Origin: Streptomyces lichenis
GTDB taxonomy: Bacteria; Actinomycetota; Actinomycetes; Streptomycetales; Streptomycetaceae
Reading direction: 5' to 3'
Assembly: GCF_023218175.1 (NCBI RefSeq)
Contig: NZ_JALPTH010000010.1
Coordinates: 62,001 to 126,000 of the forward strand
Length of the DNA: 64,000 bases
Shown here piece after piece: positions 25,132 to 33,528 of this stretch. The position numbers and the translations under genes were made by a program. Position 1 is the stretch's first letter. Each line of letters opens with the position of its first letter. The notes under the pieces were generated by a model. The model was given only the letters and a program-made list of their open reading frames with translations. It was not told the DNA's origin and made no database searches.

Positions 25132-26198
25132 GCGGCCAGCTCCTCGTACAGGGCGGTGTAGCCGTCGGCCATGGCCGTGAGCGAGCAGAAGCGCTCCGCG
25201 CGCTCCCGGGCGGCCCGGCGGTCCAACCGCACGGTCTCGTGGATGAGTTCGGCGAGGACGGCGGTGTCGTCCGGCGGGGCGAGCCGGCCGCACTCGGGGG
25301 TGAGGATCTCGCCGAGCGCGCCGCGGTCGAAGCCGCACACCGGGGTGCCGCAGGCCAGTGCCTCGGCGACGACCAGCCCGTACGGCTCGTCCCAGCACGG
25401 GGTGACGAGCGCGGCCGCCGCCCCGCCCACCAGCGCCGCCAGCTCGCCACGGCCCAGGTGGCCGACGTAGTCGATGCCGTCGCCGAGCAGCGGCTCGACG
25501 TAGTCGGTGACATACCGCCGGTCCCCCACCGGCCCCGCCATCAGCAGCGGCAGCCCGGCCTTGCAGGCCGCCTCGGCCGCCAGGTGCGGGCCCTTCTCGG
25601 GAACCAGCCGGCCCGTCCACACCAGGTAGGGGCCACCGGTCCCCGGGGACCACAGGCGGGTGTCGACGCCGTTGCGCACCACTCGGGCCGCCGGGACCGT
25701 GGCCCGCCAGGCCGCCGCGGTATGGGCGCTGACGGCGGTGAAGGTGACCGGGCAGGGGTCCACCGCCTGCACGGCCGACTCCAGCCAGGGCGTGGGCGGG
25801 GTGTGCAGGGTGGTCACCAGCGGCAGCCGCAGCGCCGGGGCCATCGCCACCGGCAGGTGGTGCAGGCTGTTGTTGTGCACCACGTCGTAGTGGTGCTCGC
25901 CGTCCCGGGCCAGGTCCAGCATCAGCCGGAGGTAGGCGTGGTGCTCGGCCATCCAGTCCGCGCCCGGCATGCTCACGTCCGCCCGGGCGGCCTCGGTCAG
26001 CACCGGCCGGTGCACGGGCAGCTCCCGCAGCCCGAGTGCCGGGTCGCAGCCGGGCGCGGCGAACAGCTCCACCCGGTGCCCGCGGTCGGTCAGCGCCCGT
26101 GCCAGGGTCCAGGTGTGCGCCTCCAGACCGCCGGCGAACGGCTCGCGGACAGGGAAGCGGGCGGAGGCGAGGAGGGCGATCCGCAGCGGGTCACTCAT
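25128..26198 (-). CDS. GT-B family 4 glycosyltransferase
   Basis: 356 residues from ATG 26198, overlapping the upstream stop (ATGA). RIALLASARFPVREPFAGGL and THTWTLARAL-like segments start the N-domain. VVRNGVDTRLW, VWTGRLVPEKGPHLA and PCWDEPYGLVVAEALACGTP are the C-domain signatures, including the E-x7-E donor motif. This is a retaining GT4 fold. It has no membrane segment. Overlaps on both sides show tight translational coupling within the glycosyltransferase operon. Confidence 0.9.
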   Translation of the reverse strand: MSDPLRIALLASARFPVREPFAGGLEAHTWTLARALTDRGHRVELFAAPGCDPALGLRELPVHRPVLTEAARADVSMPGADWMAEHHAYLRLMLDLARDGEHHYDVVHNNSLHHLPVAMAPALRLPLVTTLHTPPTPWLESAVQAVDPCPVTFTAVSAHTAAAWRATVPAARVVRNGVDTRLWSPGTGGPYLVWTGRLVPEKGPHLAAEAACKAGLPLLMAGPVGDRRYVTDYVEPLLGDGIDYVGHLGRGELAALVGGAAAALVTPCWDEPYGLVVAEALACGTPVCGFDRGALGEILTPECGRLAPPDDTAVLAELIHETVRLDRRAARERAERFCSLTAMADGYTALYEELAA

Positions 26199-27307
26199 CC
26201 CAGCAGCTCGGTGTAGAGCTGCCGGTGCGCGGCGGCGATCCGGGTCCGCTCCGCCGCCCGTCCCTCGGCCGTGGCCCGCCATCGGGGCCGGGTGCGATAC
26301 GCCCACTCCACGACCTCGTGCAGCGAGTCCGCGTCCAGGCCGTGCCGCTGGGAGTGGCCGTAGCTCAGGCAGGGGCGCTGCTGGGCGTAGTAGCCGCAGT
26401 CCGGCGCGGCGACCAGGGTGCCCAGGTCGTGGCAGGCCTCCAGCCAGCCGGAGTGGGTGCCGAAGGTGTACGGCAGCACGGACAGGTCGAGCCCCCCGAG
26501 GTACTCCCACAGCTGCTCGTCGTCGAAGTAGTCGTGCACTCGCAGGGTCAGCAGTCCCCGTCCGGCCAGGTCCTCCAGGGCGGCCATGGTCGAGGGGTCA
26601 TGGGCGTGCGCGTCCGGGTCGCCGACCTCCCGGTGGATGTTCACGGCCAACTCGGCGTCCGGCAGGTCGGTCAGGCTCTCCGCGAGTGCCCGCACCACCG
26701 GCAGCACGGCCATGTTGGGCCGCAGGCTCTTGGCGTGCACCCCGACCCGGAAGCCGTCGCGGGGTGCCCGGGGCCGGTCGATCAGCGGCGCTCCGACCAC
26801 ATGCGGATGCGGCAGCACCGTCGGGGTGCGGTTCCAGCGGGCGGCGATCTCGTCGGCCGCCCCGGGGGTGAGGGTGATCAGCGCGTCCGCCGCCGGGACC
26901 AGCACATCCAGGGCGTCCCGGTGGGGGCCGGGGTCGGCTTGGTGCGGGTTGCGCAGGTCGTGCACGGTGTACACGAGCGGCTTGCCGTGCCGGCGCAGGG
27001 CCTCCACCAGCCGGTGCAGCGCGGCCGGCCCCTGGGCGTCGAAGCCGAAGTGCAGATGGAAGACGTCGAACTCGTCATGGTGCGCGTCCACCCACGCCGG
27101 ATCCAGCATCACCGGCGGCCACCAGCGCTGCGAGGTGCTGGGCGCGCCGTTCGGGCGCGGGTCGGTGAGCCGTACCACCCCGTCCGCGCCCTGTGGGTCG
27201 GCACAGTGGCGTACGTAGACGTGTCCGGCGGGCACGGACGCCACCCGCACCGACTCGCGGGACGCCACGTTCCTGCACAGCGGCGGCAGGACAACCTGGT
27301 CGGTCAT
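26195..27307 (-). CDS. Divergent GT-B glycosyltransferase
   Basis: 370 residues. The N-terminal part has DVFHLHFGFDAQGP and YTVHDLRNPHQ; the C-terminal part has FRVGVHAKSLRPNMAVLPVV and DLSVLPYTFGTHSGWLEACHDLGT. The GTHSGWLEAC segment sits where GT4 enzymes carry their E-x7-E loop. Overall similarity to GT4 is weaker than for the neighbour, so the donor is unclear. Its ATG is overlapped by the stop of a 29-codon frame (27304-27393), and no good SD precedes it, so translation probably depends on that coupling. Confidence 0.82.
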   Translation of the reverse strand: MTDQVVLPPLCRNVASRESVRVASVPAGHVYVRHCADPQGADGVVRLTDPRPNGAPSTSQRWWPPVMLDPAWVDAHHDEFDVFHLHFGFDAQGPAALHRLVEALRRHGKPLVYTVHDLRNPHQADPGPHRDALDVLVPAADALITLTPGAADEIAARWNRTPTVLPHPHVVGAPLIDRPRAPRDGFRVGVHAKSLRPNMAVLPVVRALAESLTDLPDAELAVNIHREVGDPDAHAHDPSTMAALEDLAGRGLLTLRVHDYFDDEQLWEYLGGLDLSVLPYTFGTHSGWLEACHDLGTLVAAPDCGYYAQQRPCLSYGHSQRHGLDADSLHEVVEWAYRTRPRWRATAEGRAAERTRIAAAHRQLYTELLG

Positions 27308-27393
27308 CGCGACCGTATCCCCCGGCTCGGCCTGCGCAGCGCCTCGTACCGCTCGACCGGGTTCCGCAGCATCGCCGGGTGCGCCCTCAGCAT
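27304..27393 (-). CDS. 29-codon leader peptide frame coupled to glycosyltransferase operon
   Basis: ATG at 27393 is preceded by GGAAGGAAGGGCG at a usual SD distance. The peptide (MLRAHPAMLRNPVERYEALR and so on) ends in Arg-rich sequence, and its TGA overlaps the ATG of the first glycosyltransferase. The SD quality and the ATGA overlap support real translation. A functional peptide or a mere coupling leader are both possible. Confidence 0.5.
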   Translation of the reverse strand: MLRAHPAMLRNPVERYEALRRPSRGIRSR

Positions 27394-27439
27394 CAGTACG
27401 CCCTTCCTTCCGTTCGTCTGGTTTCTCGCGCCGGGCCGG

Positions 27440-27712
27440 TCAGTCGGTGGAGAGGGCTTCCAGCAGCTCGCCGGCGCGCGGGGCGCCCTGCGCCGGCTCG
27501 CCGACGGCGCAGGAGGCGGGGTCCTTGCCATCGCCCAGCACCCTCACCACGATGTCGCGGTCGGTCAGCAAGCCCATGAGCCGGTTGTCCGTCCCGCGGA
27601 TCGGCAGCGCGCCGACCCCGAGGTCCTTCAGCTTCCGCGCCGCGTCCAGGACCGTCTCGTCGGCCTGTACGCACTGGGCGCCACCGGTCATGATCCCGCG
27701 TGCCGTGGTCAT
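27440..27712 (-). CDS. Single-CBS-domain protein, apparently truncated
   Basis: 90 residues with ATG at 27712 and SD GGAGGG. MTTARGIMTGGAQCVQADET, DLGVGALPIRGTDNRLMGLL and TDRDIVVRVLGDGKDP form one CBS motif. Streptomyces relatives usually continue with a second CBS motif to about 140 residues. Here the frame ends shortly after the AVGEPAQG segment with GELLEALSTD, and no second motif is seen in other frames before 27393. The half protein could still dimerise into a Bateman-like pair. It precedes the glycosyltransferase operon on the same strand; a link is unproven. Confidence 0.75.
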   Translation of the reverse strand: MTTARGIMTGGAQCVQADETVLDAARKLKDLGVGALPIRGTDNRLMGLLTDRDIVVRVLGDGKDPASCAVGEPAQGAPRAGELLEALSTD

Positions 27713-27915
27713 CGCCCTCCGCCTCTTCCGCTCGTGAGAACCGGCCCTGCGCCACCGCGCCCTTCGCTCCGTGAGATGCCGGGGCCGCTCCGAGGCACCG
27801 GAGTGCCCCTTCCGGGGGGCCGCAAAACGATCCGCGCGGCGCCGTATGCGATGTTTCGTCCCGGCAGCCCCGGTCTTCGTTTCGCGGCCGGGAGGGCGGG
27901 GGCCGGGTCGCACCG

Positions 27916-28626
27916 TCAGACGTGGAGTCCGGAGTCCTCGGGTACCGCGCGGATGACGACCAGCTCCTCGCGCTCGGCCCCCTCGGAGAGCAGACCGCGG
28001 GCGCGCAGCCAGGGCAGTCGGGAGCCCAGCACGGGGCCGAAGGGGATGGCGGCGCGGTCGTCCACCGCGGCCCGCATCCCGGAGCGGTGGAGGAGGTCCA
28101 GGGTGCGGTCGGTGCCGCAGAGTGCGGAGTGGACCATGAGCAGCAGGCCGGTGGGCCGCAGCAGCCGGGGGGCGGCCGCGCAGATCCGGTCCACCACGGC
28201 GCGGCCGTCCCAGCCGGCGTCCCAGGCGCGGGCGGCGCCGGAGCGCGGCGGGTGGGCCGCCGGGGCGGGCACGTACGGAGGGTTGCTGACCACCACGTCG
28301 TAGCGGGTGGGCAGGCGCGCGCCGGGGGCGGTCGGGTCGCAGCGGCGGACGGTGAGAGGGCGGCCGGTGAGCAGCGCGTTCAGCCGGGCCGTCAGCACGG
28401 CGCGGCGGGCGATGTCGACCGCCGTCACCCGGGCCCCGAGCGCGGCCGCGTACAGGGCGACGGCCCCGCTGCCGGTGCCGATGTCCAGCAGCTCGTGGCC
28501 CTGGCCGACACCGTGGCGCCGTAGTGCCGCGGCCAGCAGGCGGGTGTCGTGCTGGGGGGCGTAGACGCCGGGGAGGACCAGGGTCCGGCCGACCGGCGGG
28601 TAGGGGTCGGTGGCGGGTACGGCCAT
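27916..28626 (-). CDS. Class I SAM methyltransferase, HemK/PrmC-like
   Basis: 236 residues from ATG 28626, with SD GGAGGG; the longer frame upstream is low-complexity and rejected. ELLDIGTGSGAVALYAAALG is the SAM motif I, TAVDIARRAVLTA motif II, and VVVSNPPYVPAPA the NPPY motif of N-methylating enzymes acting on glutamine, adenine or similar planar groups. Size resembles archaeal/actinobacterial HemK2-like proteins. The YAPQHDTRLL opening is also typical of that group. Its protein or small-molecule substrate is unknown. It is encoded upstream of the CBS gene, same strand. Confidence 0.85.
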   Translation of the reverse strand: MAVPATDPYPPVGRTLVLPGVYAPQHDTRLLAAALRRHGVGQGHELLDIGTGSGAVALYAAALGARVTAVDIARRAVLTARLNALLTGRPLTVRRCDPTAPGARLPTRYDVVVSNPPYVPAPAAHPPRSGAARAWDAGWDGRAVVDRICAAAPRLLRPTGLLLMVHSALCGTDRTLDLLHRSGMRAAVDDRAAIPFGPVLGSRLPWLRARGLLSEGAEREELVVIRAVPEDSGLHV

Positions 28627-28796
28627 GTCGGGGCCCTCCGGAGGCATCCGGCGGGCGGGCGCGCCGCCGGGGGTGGTGCTCGGGTTCGCGGTCGCGGCCG
28701 GTGCCCTACCGCGTGGGGCGGCGAGCGGCGGCGGGTCGGCCGCCCGTGCGGGTGGAGCGGACGCGGCCGAGGCCGTCGGTGACGGAGCGGGGTGTG

Positions 28797-28970
28797 TCAC
28801 TCGTCCCGCTCGACGTCCTCGGGGCGCAGGCCGGCTTCCTCCAGGGCTTCGCCCATGGTGCGCCCGGTGGCGCCGCGCGGTGCCGCCGGTTCGGTGGTGT
28901 CGCGGTCGTCCCGGGGGTCGACGACCTGGTCGGTGGTGTCGGTCTTGGGCCTGTCCTCGGGCACGGTCAT
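28797..28970 (-). CDS. Small acidic protein of unknown function
   Basis: 57 residues with ATG 28970 and SD GAGGAG. It is rich in Asp, Glu, Arg and Pro (TDQVVDPRDDRDTTEPAAP), with a conserved-looking tail GRTMGEALEEAGLRPEDVER. No family recognised. The good SD and tail pattern support expression. An earlier in-frame start at 29054 is less likely. From 28971 to 29408 I find no further gene; the frames there are low-complexity and lack start signals. Confidence 0.5.
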   Translation of the reverse strand: MTVPEDRPKTDTTDQVVDPRDDRDTTEPAAPRGATGRTMGEALEEAGLRPEDVERDE

Positions 28971-29408
28971 GTCCGCCCACTCCTCGCGTTCGTCTCGGCG
29001 CGGCACCGGGTGCTGCCGCCGATGGCGACGGGTAGCCCGGTGATCAGTGGTCAAACGTGAGCGCGGGTGGGGTGGCCGGGGCTCCGGGTGGGGCGTGCGC
29101 CGACCGGTTGACGGGTGGGGCGGTGCCGGTCACGGTGGAGGGAGCAGCGCTGCCCGGCCGCCTGCGCGCTGGGGGCGGGGCACGGAAGCTCCTGGCGACC
29201 GTCCCCTCCCGCGCGTGGGCGGGGAGCGGCGAAGGCTGCCCGCCATGGCGGGCGACGGGGCGTGAGACGGCCACCGCGCAGGGACGATCGCGTGCGCGGG
29301 CTCGGTCGGCCCGGCCGGGGTACGCCGCCGGGGTCGCGTGCCGTTCATCGACTGCCGTACCGGCTCCGGGCACCTGCCCGCCGCTTCCCCTCCCGTAGGA
29401 GGTCTGAC

Positions 29409-30245
29409 ATGGCCGTGCTCCCCTCCGGTGCCGCCGAGCTGCACTTCGTCGGCAACGCCACCCTGCTGATCCGGTACGGCGATCTGACCCTGCTCACCGA
29501 CCCGAACTTCCTGCACCGCGGGCAACGGGCCTACCTCGGGCACGGTCTGGTCTCCAAGCGGCTGACGGAACCGGCCCTGGACGTACGGGACCTGCCGCCG
29601 GACCTGGACGCGGTGGTGCTGTCACATCTGCACGGGGACCACTGGGACCGGGTCACCCGCCGCCATCTGGACCGCTCGCTGCCCGTGGTGACCACCCCGC
29701 ACGCGGCCCGGCGCCTGCAGGGACTGCACGGCTTCCGCCGCGCGATGGGGCTGCGCACCTGGGAGGACACCCTCGTCTCGGGCGAGCGCCAGCAGGTGCG
29801 GGTCACCTCGCTGCCGGGTGCGCACGCCCGGGGGCCGGCGGCCGCGCTGCTGCCGCCGGTGATGGGGAGCCTGCTGGAGTTCGGCGACCTGGGCGGCCCG
29901 GTGCGGCTGCGGATCTACCTGACCGGGGACACCCTCCTCTTCGACGGCGTCCGGGAGATCGCCCGGCGCTGCCCGGACCTGGACCTGGCCGTCGTGCATC
30001 TGGGCGGGACCACCCTGCCCGGCGGGCTGATGGTCACCATGGACGGGTGGCAGGGCGTCGAACTGCTGGAGACCGTCCGCCCCCGGCGAGCCCTGCCGGT
30101 GCACTACGACGACTACACCGTGTTCCGCTCCCCGCTGGAGGACTTCCTGCGCCGCGCGGAGGAGCGGGGATGGGCGGGTTCGCTGGTGCACTGCGCCCGG
30201 GGCGAGCAGGTGACGGTGACGGCAGGCGGAGCCGCGTCGGGGTGA
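29409..30245 (+). CDS. MBL-fold metallohydrolase
   Basis: 278 residues from ATG 29409, with SD GGAGG. LHFVGNATLLIRYGDLTLLT opens the fold, and HLHGDH (73-78) is the HxHxDH dimetal motif. Further ligand positions are in TSLPGAHARGP, IYLTGDTLLFDGV and RALPVHYDDYTVF, so the metal set looks complete. The pattern matches the UlaG/RomA-like branch that includes N-acyl-phosphatidylethanolamine phospholipase D-like enzymes. It is cytoplasmic. The substrate is not predictable from the sequence. Confidence 0.87.
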   Translation: MAVLPSGAAELHFVGNATLLIRYGDLTLLTDPNFLHRGQRAYLGHGLVSKRLTEPALDVRDLPPDLDAVVLSHLHGDHWDRVTRRHLDRSLPVVTTPHAARRLQGLHGFRRAMGLRTWEDTLVSGERQQVRVTSLPGAHARGPAAALLPPVMGSLLEFGDLGGPVRLRIYLTGDTLLFDGVREIARRCPDLDLAVVHLGGTTLPGGLMVTMDGWQGVELLETVRPRRALPVHYDDYTVFRSPLEDFLRRAEERGWAGSLVHCARGEQVTVTAGGAASG

Positions 30246-30375
30246 TGGCCCCGGGCGGGAAGCCGGAGCAGCGGATCACCGGACGCCCCGGGGCGGCCCG
30301 GGGCCTGGTCGGCGGCGGGCGGTACCGGTCGGGCCCGATCCGTTTCGCCCGCGGCGGCCGGGCTACTCGGCCGCC

Positions 30376-31287
30376 ATGGACACACTCCGTTCCACCGCCG
30401 TCACCGCCGCCCGCCGCGCCGTCCGCTCGGAGGGGCCCGGCAGGGTACTGGCCGCCATGGACCGGCTGGAGCGGTCGGAGAGGCTGGACAGTGCCGTGGA
30501 CACCGTGCGGCGGGCGGTGCGGGCGCTGCCGTTGGGCCCGGTGCGGGACGTGCTGCACGGGCGATGGCTCGGGCACCCCGTCCACCCCCTGCTGGTGCAG
30601 GTGCCGATCGGCAGCTGGCTGTCCGCCGGGGTGCTGGACCTGCTGCCCGGCGACCGGCACCGCTCGGCGCGGGCCCTGGTCGGCGTCGGGCTGGCCGCGG
30701 CCGCCCCGGCGGCCGCCGCGGGCTGGGCCGACTGGGCCGAGTCGCAGCGGCCGCAGCTGCGGGTCGGGTTGGTGCACGCGGCGGCGAACCTGATCGGGGT
30801 CGCGCTGTACGCGGGGTCCTTCCTGGCCCGGGTGCGGGGCCGTACCGCGCGGGGCAAGGTCCTCGGCTTCGCCGGGATGACCGTGGTCGGTGTGGGGGGT
30901 GCGATCGGCGGCCACCTGGCCTACCGCCAGGCGCTGGGCGCCAACCACGCGGAGGCGGTGCCCCATCTCGTACCCGAGGGGTGGCAGGACGTCGGCGACC
31001 TCGCCGCCCTGCCGGTGGACCAGCCGGTGCGGCGGCATGTCGGGGAGGTGCCGGTGGCGGCCGTACGCCGACCGGACGGCACCGTGCACGTGCTGGCGGA
31101 CTGGTGCAGCCATCTCGGCGGCCCGCTGTCGGAGGGCACCCTGTCGGACGGGTGCGTGCGGTGCCCTTGGCACGGCAGCCGCTTCCGCCTCGACGACGGC
31201 TGGAACGTGCGCGGTCCGGCGACCGCGCCGCAGCCCGCCTTCGACACCCGGACCGTCGACGGGCGGGTCCAGGCGCGGATCCGGTAG
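30376..31287 (+). CDS. DUF2231 membrane domain fused to Rieske [2Fe-2S] domain
   Basis: 303 residues. Residues about 64-190 hold four hydrophobic segments typical of DUF2231, beginning with the family motif GHPVHPLLVQVPIGSW. Residues 200-303 form a Rieske domain: CSHLGGPL and CPWHGSRF supply the two Cys and two His that ligate a [2Fe-2S] cluster. The fusion suggests a membrane-bound electron carrier. Cys-His residues are intact. Its partner oxidoreductase is not obvious nearby. No good SD was seen for the ATG, though the preceding intergenic stretch is 130 bp. Confidence 0.88.
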   Translation: MDTLRSTAVTAARRAVRSEGPGRVLAAMDRLERSERLDSAVDTVRRAVRALPLGPVRDVLHGRWLGHPVHPLLVQVPIGSWLSAGVLDLLPGDRHRSARALVGVGLAAAAPAAAAGWADWAESQRPQLRVGLVHAAANLIGVALYAGSFLARVRGRTARGKVLGFAGMTVVGVGGAIGGHLAYRQALGANHAEAVPHLVPEGWQDVGDLAALPVDQPVRRHVGEVPVAAVRRPDGTVHVLADWCSHLGGPLSEGTLSDGCVRCPWHGSRFRLDDGWNVRGPATAPQPAFDTRTVDGRVQARIR

Positions 31288-31450
31288 CGGGGCGCGCGGC
31301 ACGGCCCGACCTGGCCGCCACTCCCCCGCCGGAAGGCGGCCCCCGCCGTGCCTGCGACTCCGGAGGATGGGTACTCCGGGCCGGACGGCGTGCCGTGAGC
31401 GCGGTGCGTGCGCCGATCATCGACACCGAGCGCGGAAGGCAGGCGACCCC

Positions 31451-31603
31451 ATGCAGGAGAACACTCCCTCCCAGGCCGAGGGTGAGCGTCCCGAGGAGGA
31501 GCCCGGCGGGGACGGGCCGCGGGACCGGGACGAGCAGCCGGAGCGGACGACGCCGTCGCAGGTCGAGGGCGAGCGCGACCCGGAGGACGACACGGATGTC
31601 TGA
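31451..31603 (+). CDS. Small acidic peptide with repeated TPSQxEGER motif
   Basis: 50 residues. It contains TPSQAEGERPEEE near the N-terminus and TPSQVEGERDPED near the C-terminus, a near-exact internal duplication separated by an acidic linker. No Cys, signal or membrane segment is present. GAAGGCAGGCGACCCC precedes the ATG. No family is recognised with confidence. It lies just upstream of the DUF1360 and ATP-grasp genes on the same strand, so it might be a substrate or precursor of the ligase, but this is only suggested by position. Confidence 0.5.
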   Translation: MQENTPSQAEGERPEEEPGGDGPRDRDEQPERTTPSQVEGERDPEDDTDV

Positions 31604-31641
31604 GGCACGGGCCCGGCTTCCGTCCGCCCGGCGGGCGGCGG

Positions 31642-32160
31642 GTGGCGACGGGCTGCTGCGGCTGGGCGCTGCGCCGGCAGCTGGCGGGCCATCGGGAGCA
31701 GCGGGAGGGCGAACTCACCGGGCACGCCGCGGCGATCGCGGTGTACGGCGCCTACGCGGGCGCCTGGGGGGCCGTGCTGAGCCGGCGCCGGGGCGCCCTG
31801 CCCGAGCGCCCCGAGCCGTGGGACGCGGTGTTCACCGGCGCGGCGGTCTTCCGGCTGAGCCGGCTGCTCGCCAAGGGGTCCGTCACCGGGCCGCTGCGGG
31901 CGCCGTTCACCCGATACGAGTCGGCGGGCGGGCCGTCGGAGGTGAACGAGAGCCCCCGGGGCGGTCCGGTGCGCCACACCGTGGGCGAGTTGGTGACCTG
32001 CCCGTTCTGCCTCAGCGTGTGGCTGACGACCACGCTGGTCGGCGCGGGCCTGCTGTGGCCGCGTGCCACGCGCGCGGTCACCGGCGGGCTCACCGCACTG
32101 GCCGCCGCCGACGCGATGCAGCTGGGGTACGACTGCCTGGTGCGGCGGAACAGCGGGTAG
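31642..32160 (+). CDS. DUF1360 family membrane protein
   Basis: 172 residues, probably from GTG 31642, with no strong SD. Segments AIAVYGAYAGAWGAVLSRR, FTGAAVFRLSRLLAKGSVTG and PLRAPFTRYE are the DUF1360 pattern, followed by CPFCLSVWLTTTLVGAGLLW with a CxxC pair and a final helix. The family is common in actinobacteria and Bacillus and has no firm function. Short gaps on both sides (38 and 65 bp) suggest co-transcription with the acidic peptide and the ATP-grasp gene. Confidence 0.8.
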   Translation: MATGCCGWALRRQLAGHREQREGELTGHAAAIAVYGAYAGAWGAVLSRRRGALPERPEPWDAVFTGAAVFRLSRLLAKGSVTGPLRAPFTRYESAGGPSEVNESPRGGPVRHTVGELVTCPFCLSVWLTTTLVGAGLLWPRATRAVTGGLTALAAADAMQLGYDCLVRRNSG

Positions 32161-32225
32161 GGACGGCGGAGGGCGGTGGGCCGGTGGGCGCTGCCGCGCG
32201 GGACACAGCACGGTGGAGGAGCGGG

Positions 32226-33506
32226 ATGACGGACCGGACGGTGGAGGACCGCGGGCCCGCGCTGGTCTACGCGAACTTCGTCTCCGACCTGGCGGTGGGC
32301 CTGGGAGCGGGCGAGGTGCTGGAGCGGTGGGCGGAGCAGGCGCCGCGCAAGGTGTGGCTGCTGCGGCCGGGCGACGTCCTGCTGACCCCGGTCCCGGTGG
32401 ACCGGGAGTTCCGGGAGTACGCGGCCCGGCTGCTGGGCCTGCCGCTGGAGGAGCTGGCCGCCGTGGTCGTCCCGCCGCTGGCCGGGGCGTCGATGGCCGA
32501 CGCGGTGCGCGCGGCCGGACTGCTGGGGACGGTACGGGAGCTGGTGCGCCACCGTCCGGGTCTGGGGCTGCTGCCGACCGCGCTGGACGAGTCCTCGGTG
32601 CTCCTCGCCCGTGAGCTGGGGCTGCCGGTGATCCCGTACGGGGAGCCGGGCCCCACGGCGCGGGCGCTGCGCGCGACCTCCGTGCTCAACACCAAGTCGG
32701 GTTTCCGCGAGGCGGCGCGGGAGCTCGGCATCCGGGTGCCAGAGGGCGGGGTGTGCGACCAGGCGGGGCTGCGCTCGCTGGCGGCGCGGATGGTGGCCGC
32801 GTACGGCGAGGTCGTGGTGAAGCCGGACCGGTCGGCCGGCGGCCACGGGCTGGTGTTCCATTCGGCCGCCTCGCCGGCGCTGCCGGCCGCCGGTCCCGGT
32901 CTGGAGGGCGGGTGGGTGGTCGAGGAGCGGGTGGACGTCGCGCACTCGGTGAGCGTGCAGCTCGACACCGGGCCGCGCGGGTGCGCGGTGGTCTACAGCG
33001 GCGAGATGCGGGTCGAGCACGGCGCGTTCACCGGCTATGAGTCCCCGCTGCACGGGCCCACCGCCGCGGCGCGGGCCGAGCTGGAGGAGTGGGGACTGCG
33101 GCTGGGCGGTCTGCTGGCCCGGGAGGGGTACGCCGGGCCGTTCAGCGTGGACGCGGTGGTCACCCGGGACGGCACCCTCTTCGCCAACGAGAGCAATGTG
33201 CGGCGCACGGCCACCACGACCCCGCACGCCATGATCGCCCGGCTGGTCCGAGAGGCCGGGCGGGAGGAGACGGACTGGCTGGTGGGGCGGCACCGGTCGG
33301 CCCGGCCGTATGCCTTCGGCGAGGTGGTGCGCCTGCTGGAGGAACGCGGTCTGGCCTGGGACCCCGGGCGGGGTGAGGGGGTGGTCCTGTACATGGGCGG
33401 GCCGGCGGACGGCCGCTCCTGGCGGTACGCCGTCGCCGGCGGCTCCCGGGAGCGGACGGCCGAGCTGGAGGCGCGGCTGGCGTCGGCCCTGGCCTTCGAG
33501 GGGTGA
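32226..33506 (+). CDS. PGM1-like ATP-grasp peptide ligase
   Basis: 426 residues from ATG 32226, with SD GGAGGAGCGG. The N-terminal half is a preATP-grasp domain (YANFVSDLAVG, SVLNTKSGFREAARELGIRV). The ATP-grasp fold then shows VVVKPDRSAGGHGLVF and ANESNVRRTATTTPHAMIAR, where the Glu-x-Asn motif binds Mg-ATP. Relatives include the pheganomycin ligase PGM1, which joins peptides to a nonproteinogenic amino acid. The protein is cytoplasmic. With the acidic peptide upstream and an M20 peptidase downstream, a peptide-tailoring role is plausible but unproven. Confidence 0.85.
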   Translation: MTDRTVEDRGPALVYANFVSDLAVGLGAGEVLERWAEQAPRKVWLLRPGDVLLTPVPVDREFREYAARLLGLPLEELAAVVVPPLAGASMADAVRAAGLLGTVRELVRHRPGLGLLPTALDESSVLLARELGLPVIPYGEPGPTARALRATSVLNTKSGFREAARELGIRVPEGGVCDQAGLRSLAARMVAAYGEVVVKPDRSAGGHGLVFHSAASPALPAAGPGLEGGWVVEERVDVAHSVSVQLDTGPRGCAVVYSGEMRVEHGAFTGYESPLHGPTAAARAELEEWGLRLGGLLAREGYAGPFSVDAVVTRDGTLFANESNVRRTATTTPHAMIARLVREAGREETDWLVGRHRSARPYAFGEVVRLLEERGLAWDPGRGEGVVLYMGGPADGRSWRYAVAGGSRERTAELEARLASALAFEG

Positions 33507-33528
33507 GCGCGGTCCGCACGGAGGGTCC

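Noticed and set aside
28971..29408. Short frames on both strands in the gap before the MBL gene
   Set aside because: No SD, no conserved segments and low-complexity composition; treated as non-coding.
30564..33506. 980-codon frame joining DUF2231 region to ATP-grasp gene
   Set aside because: Only its last 426 codons are the ATP-grasp gene; the earlier part is a shifted reading of the Rieske and DUF1360 genes.
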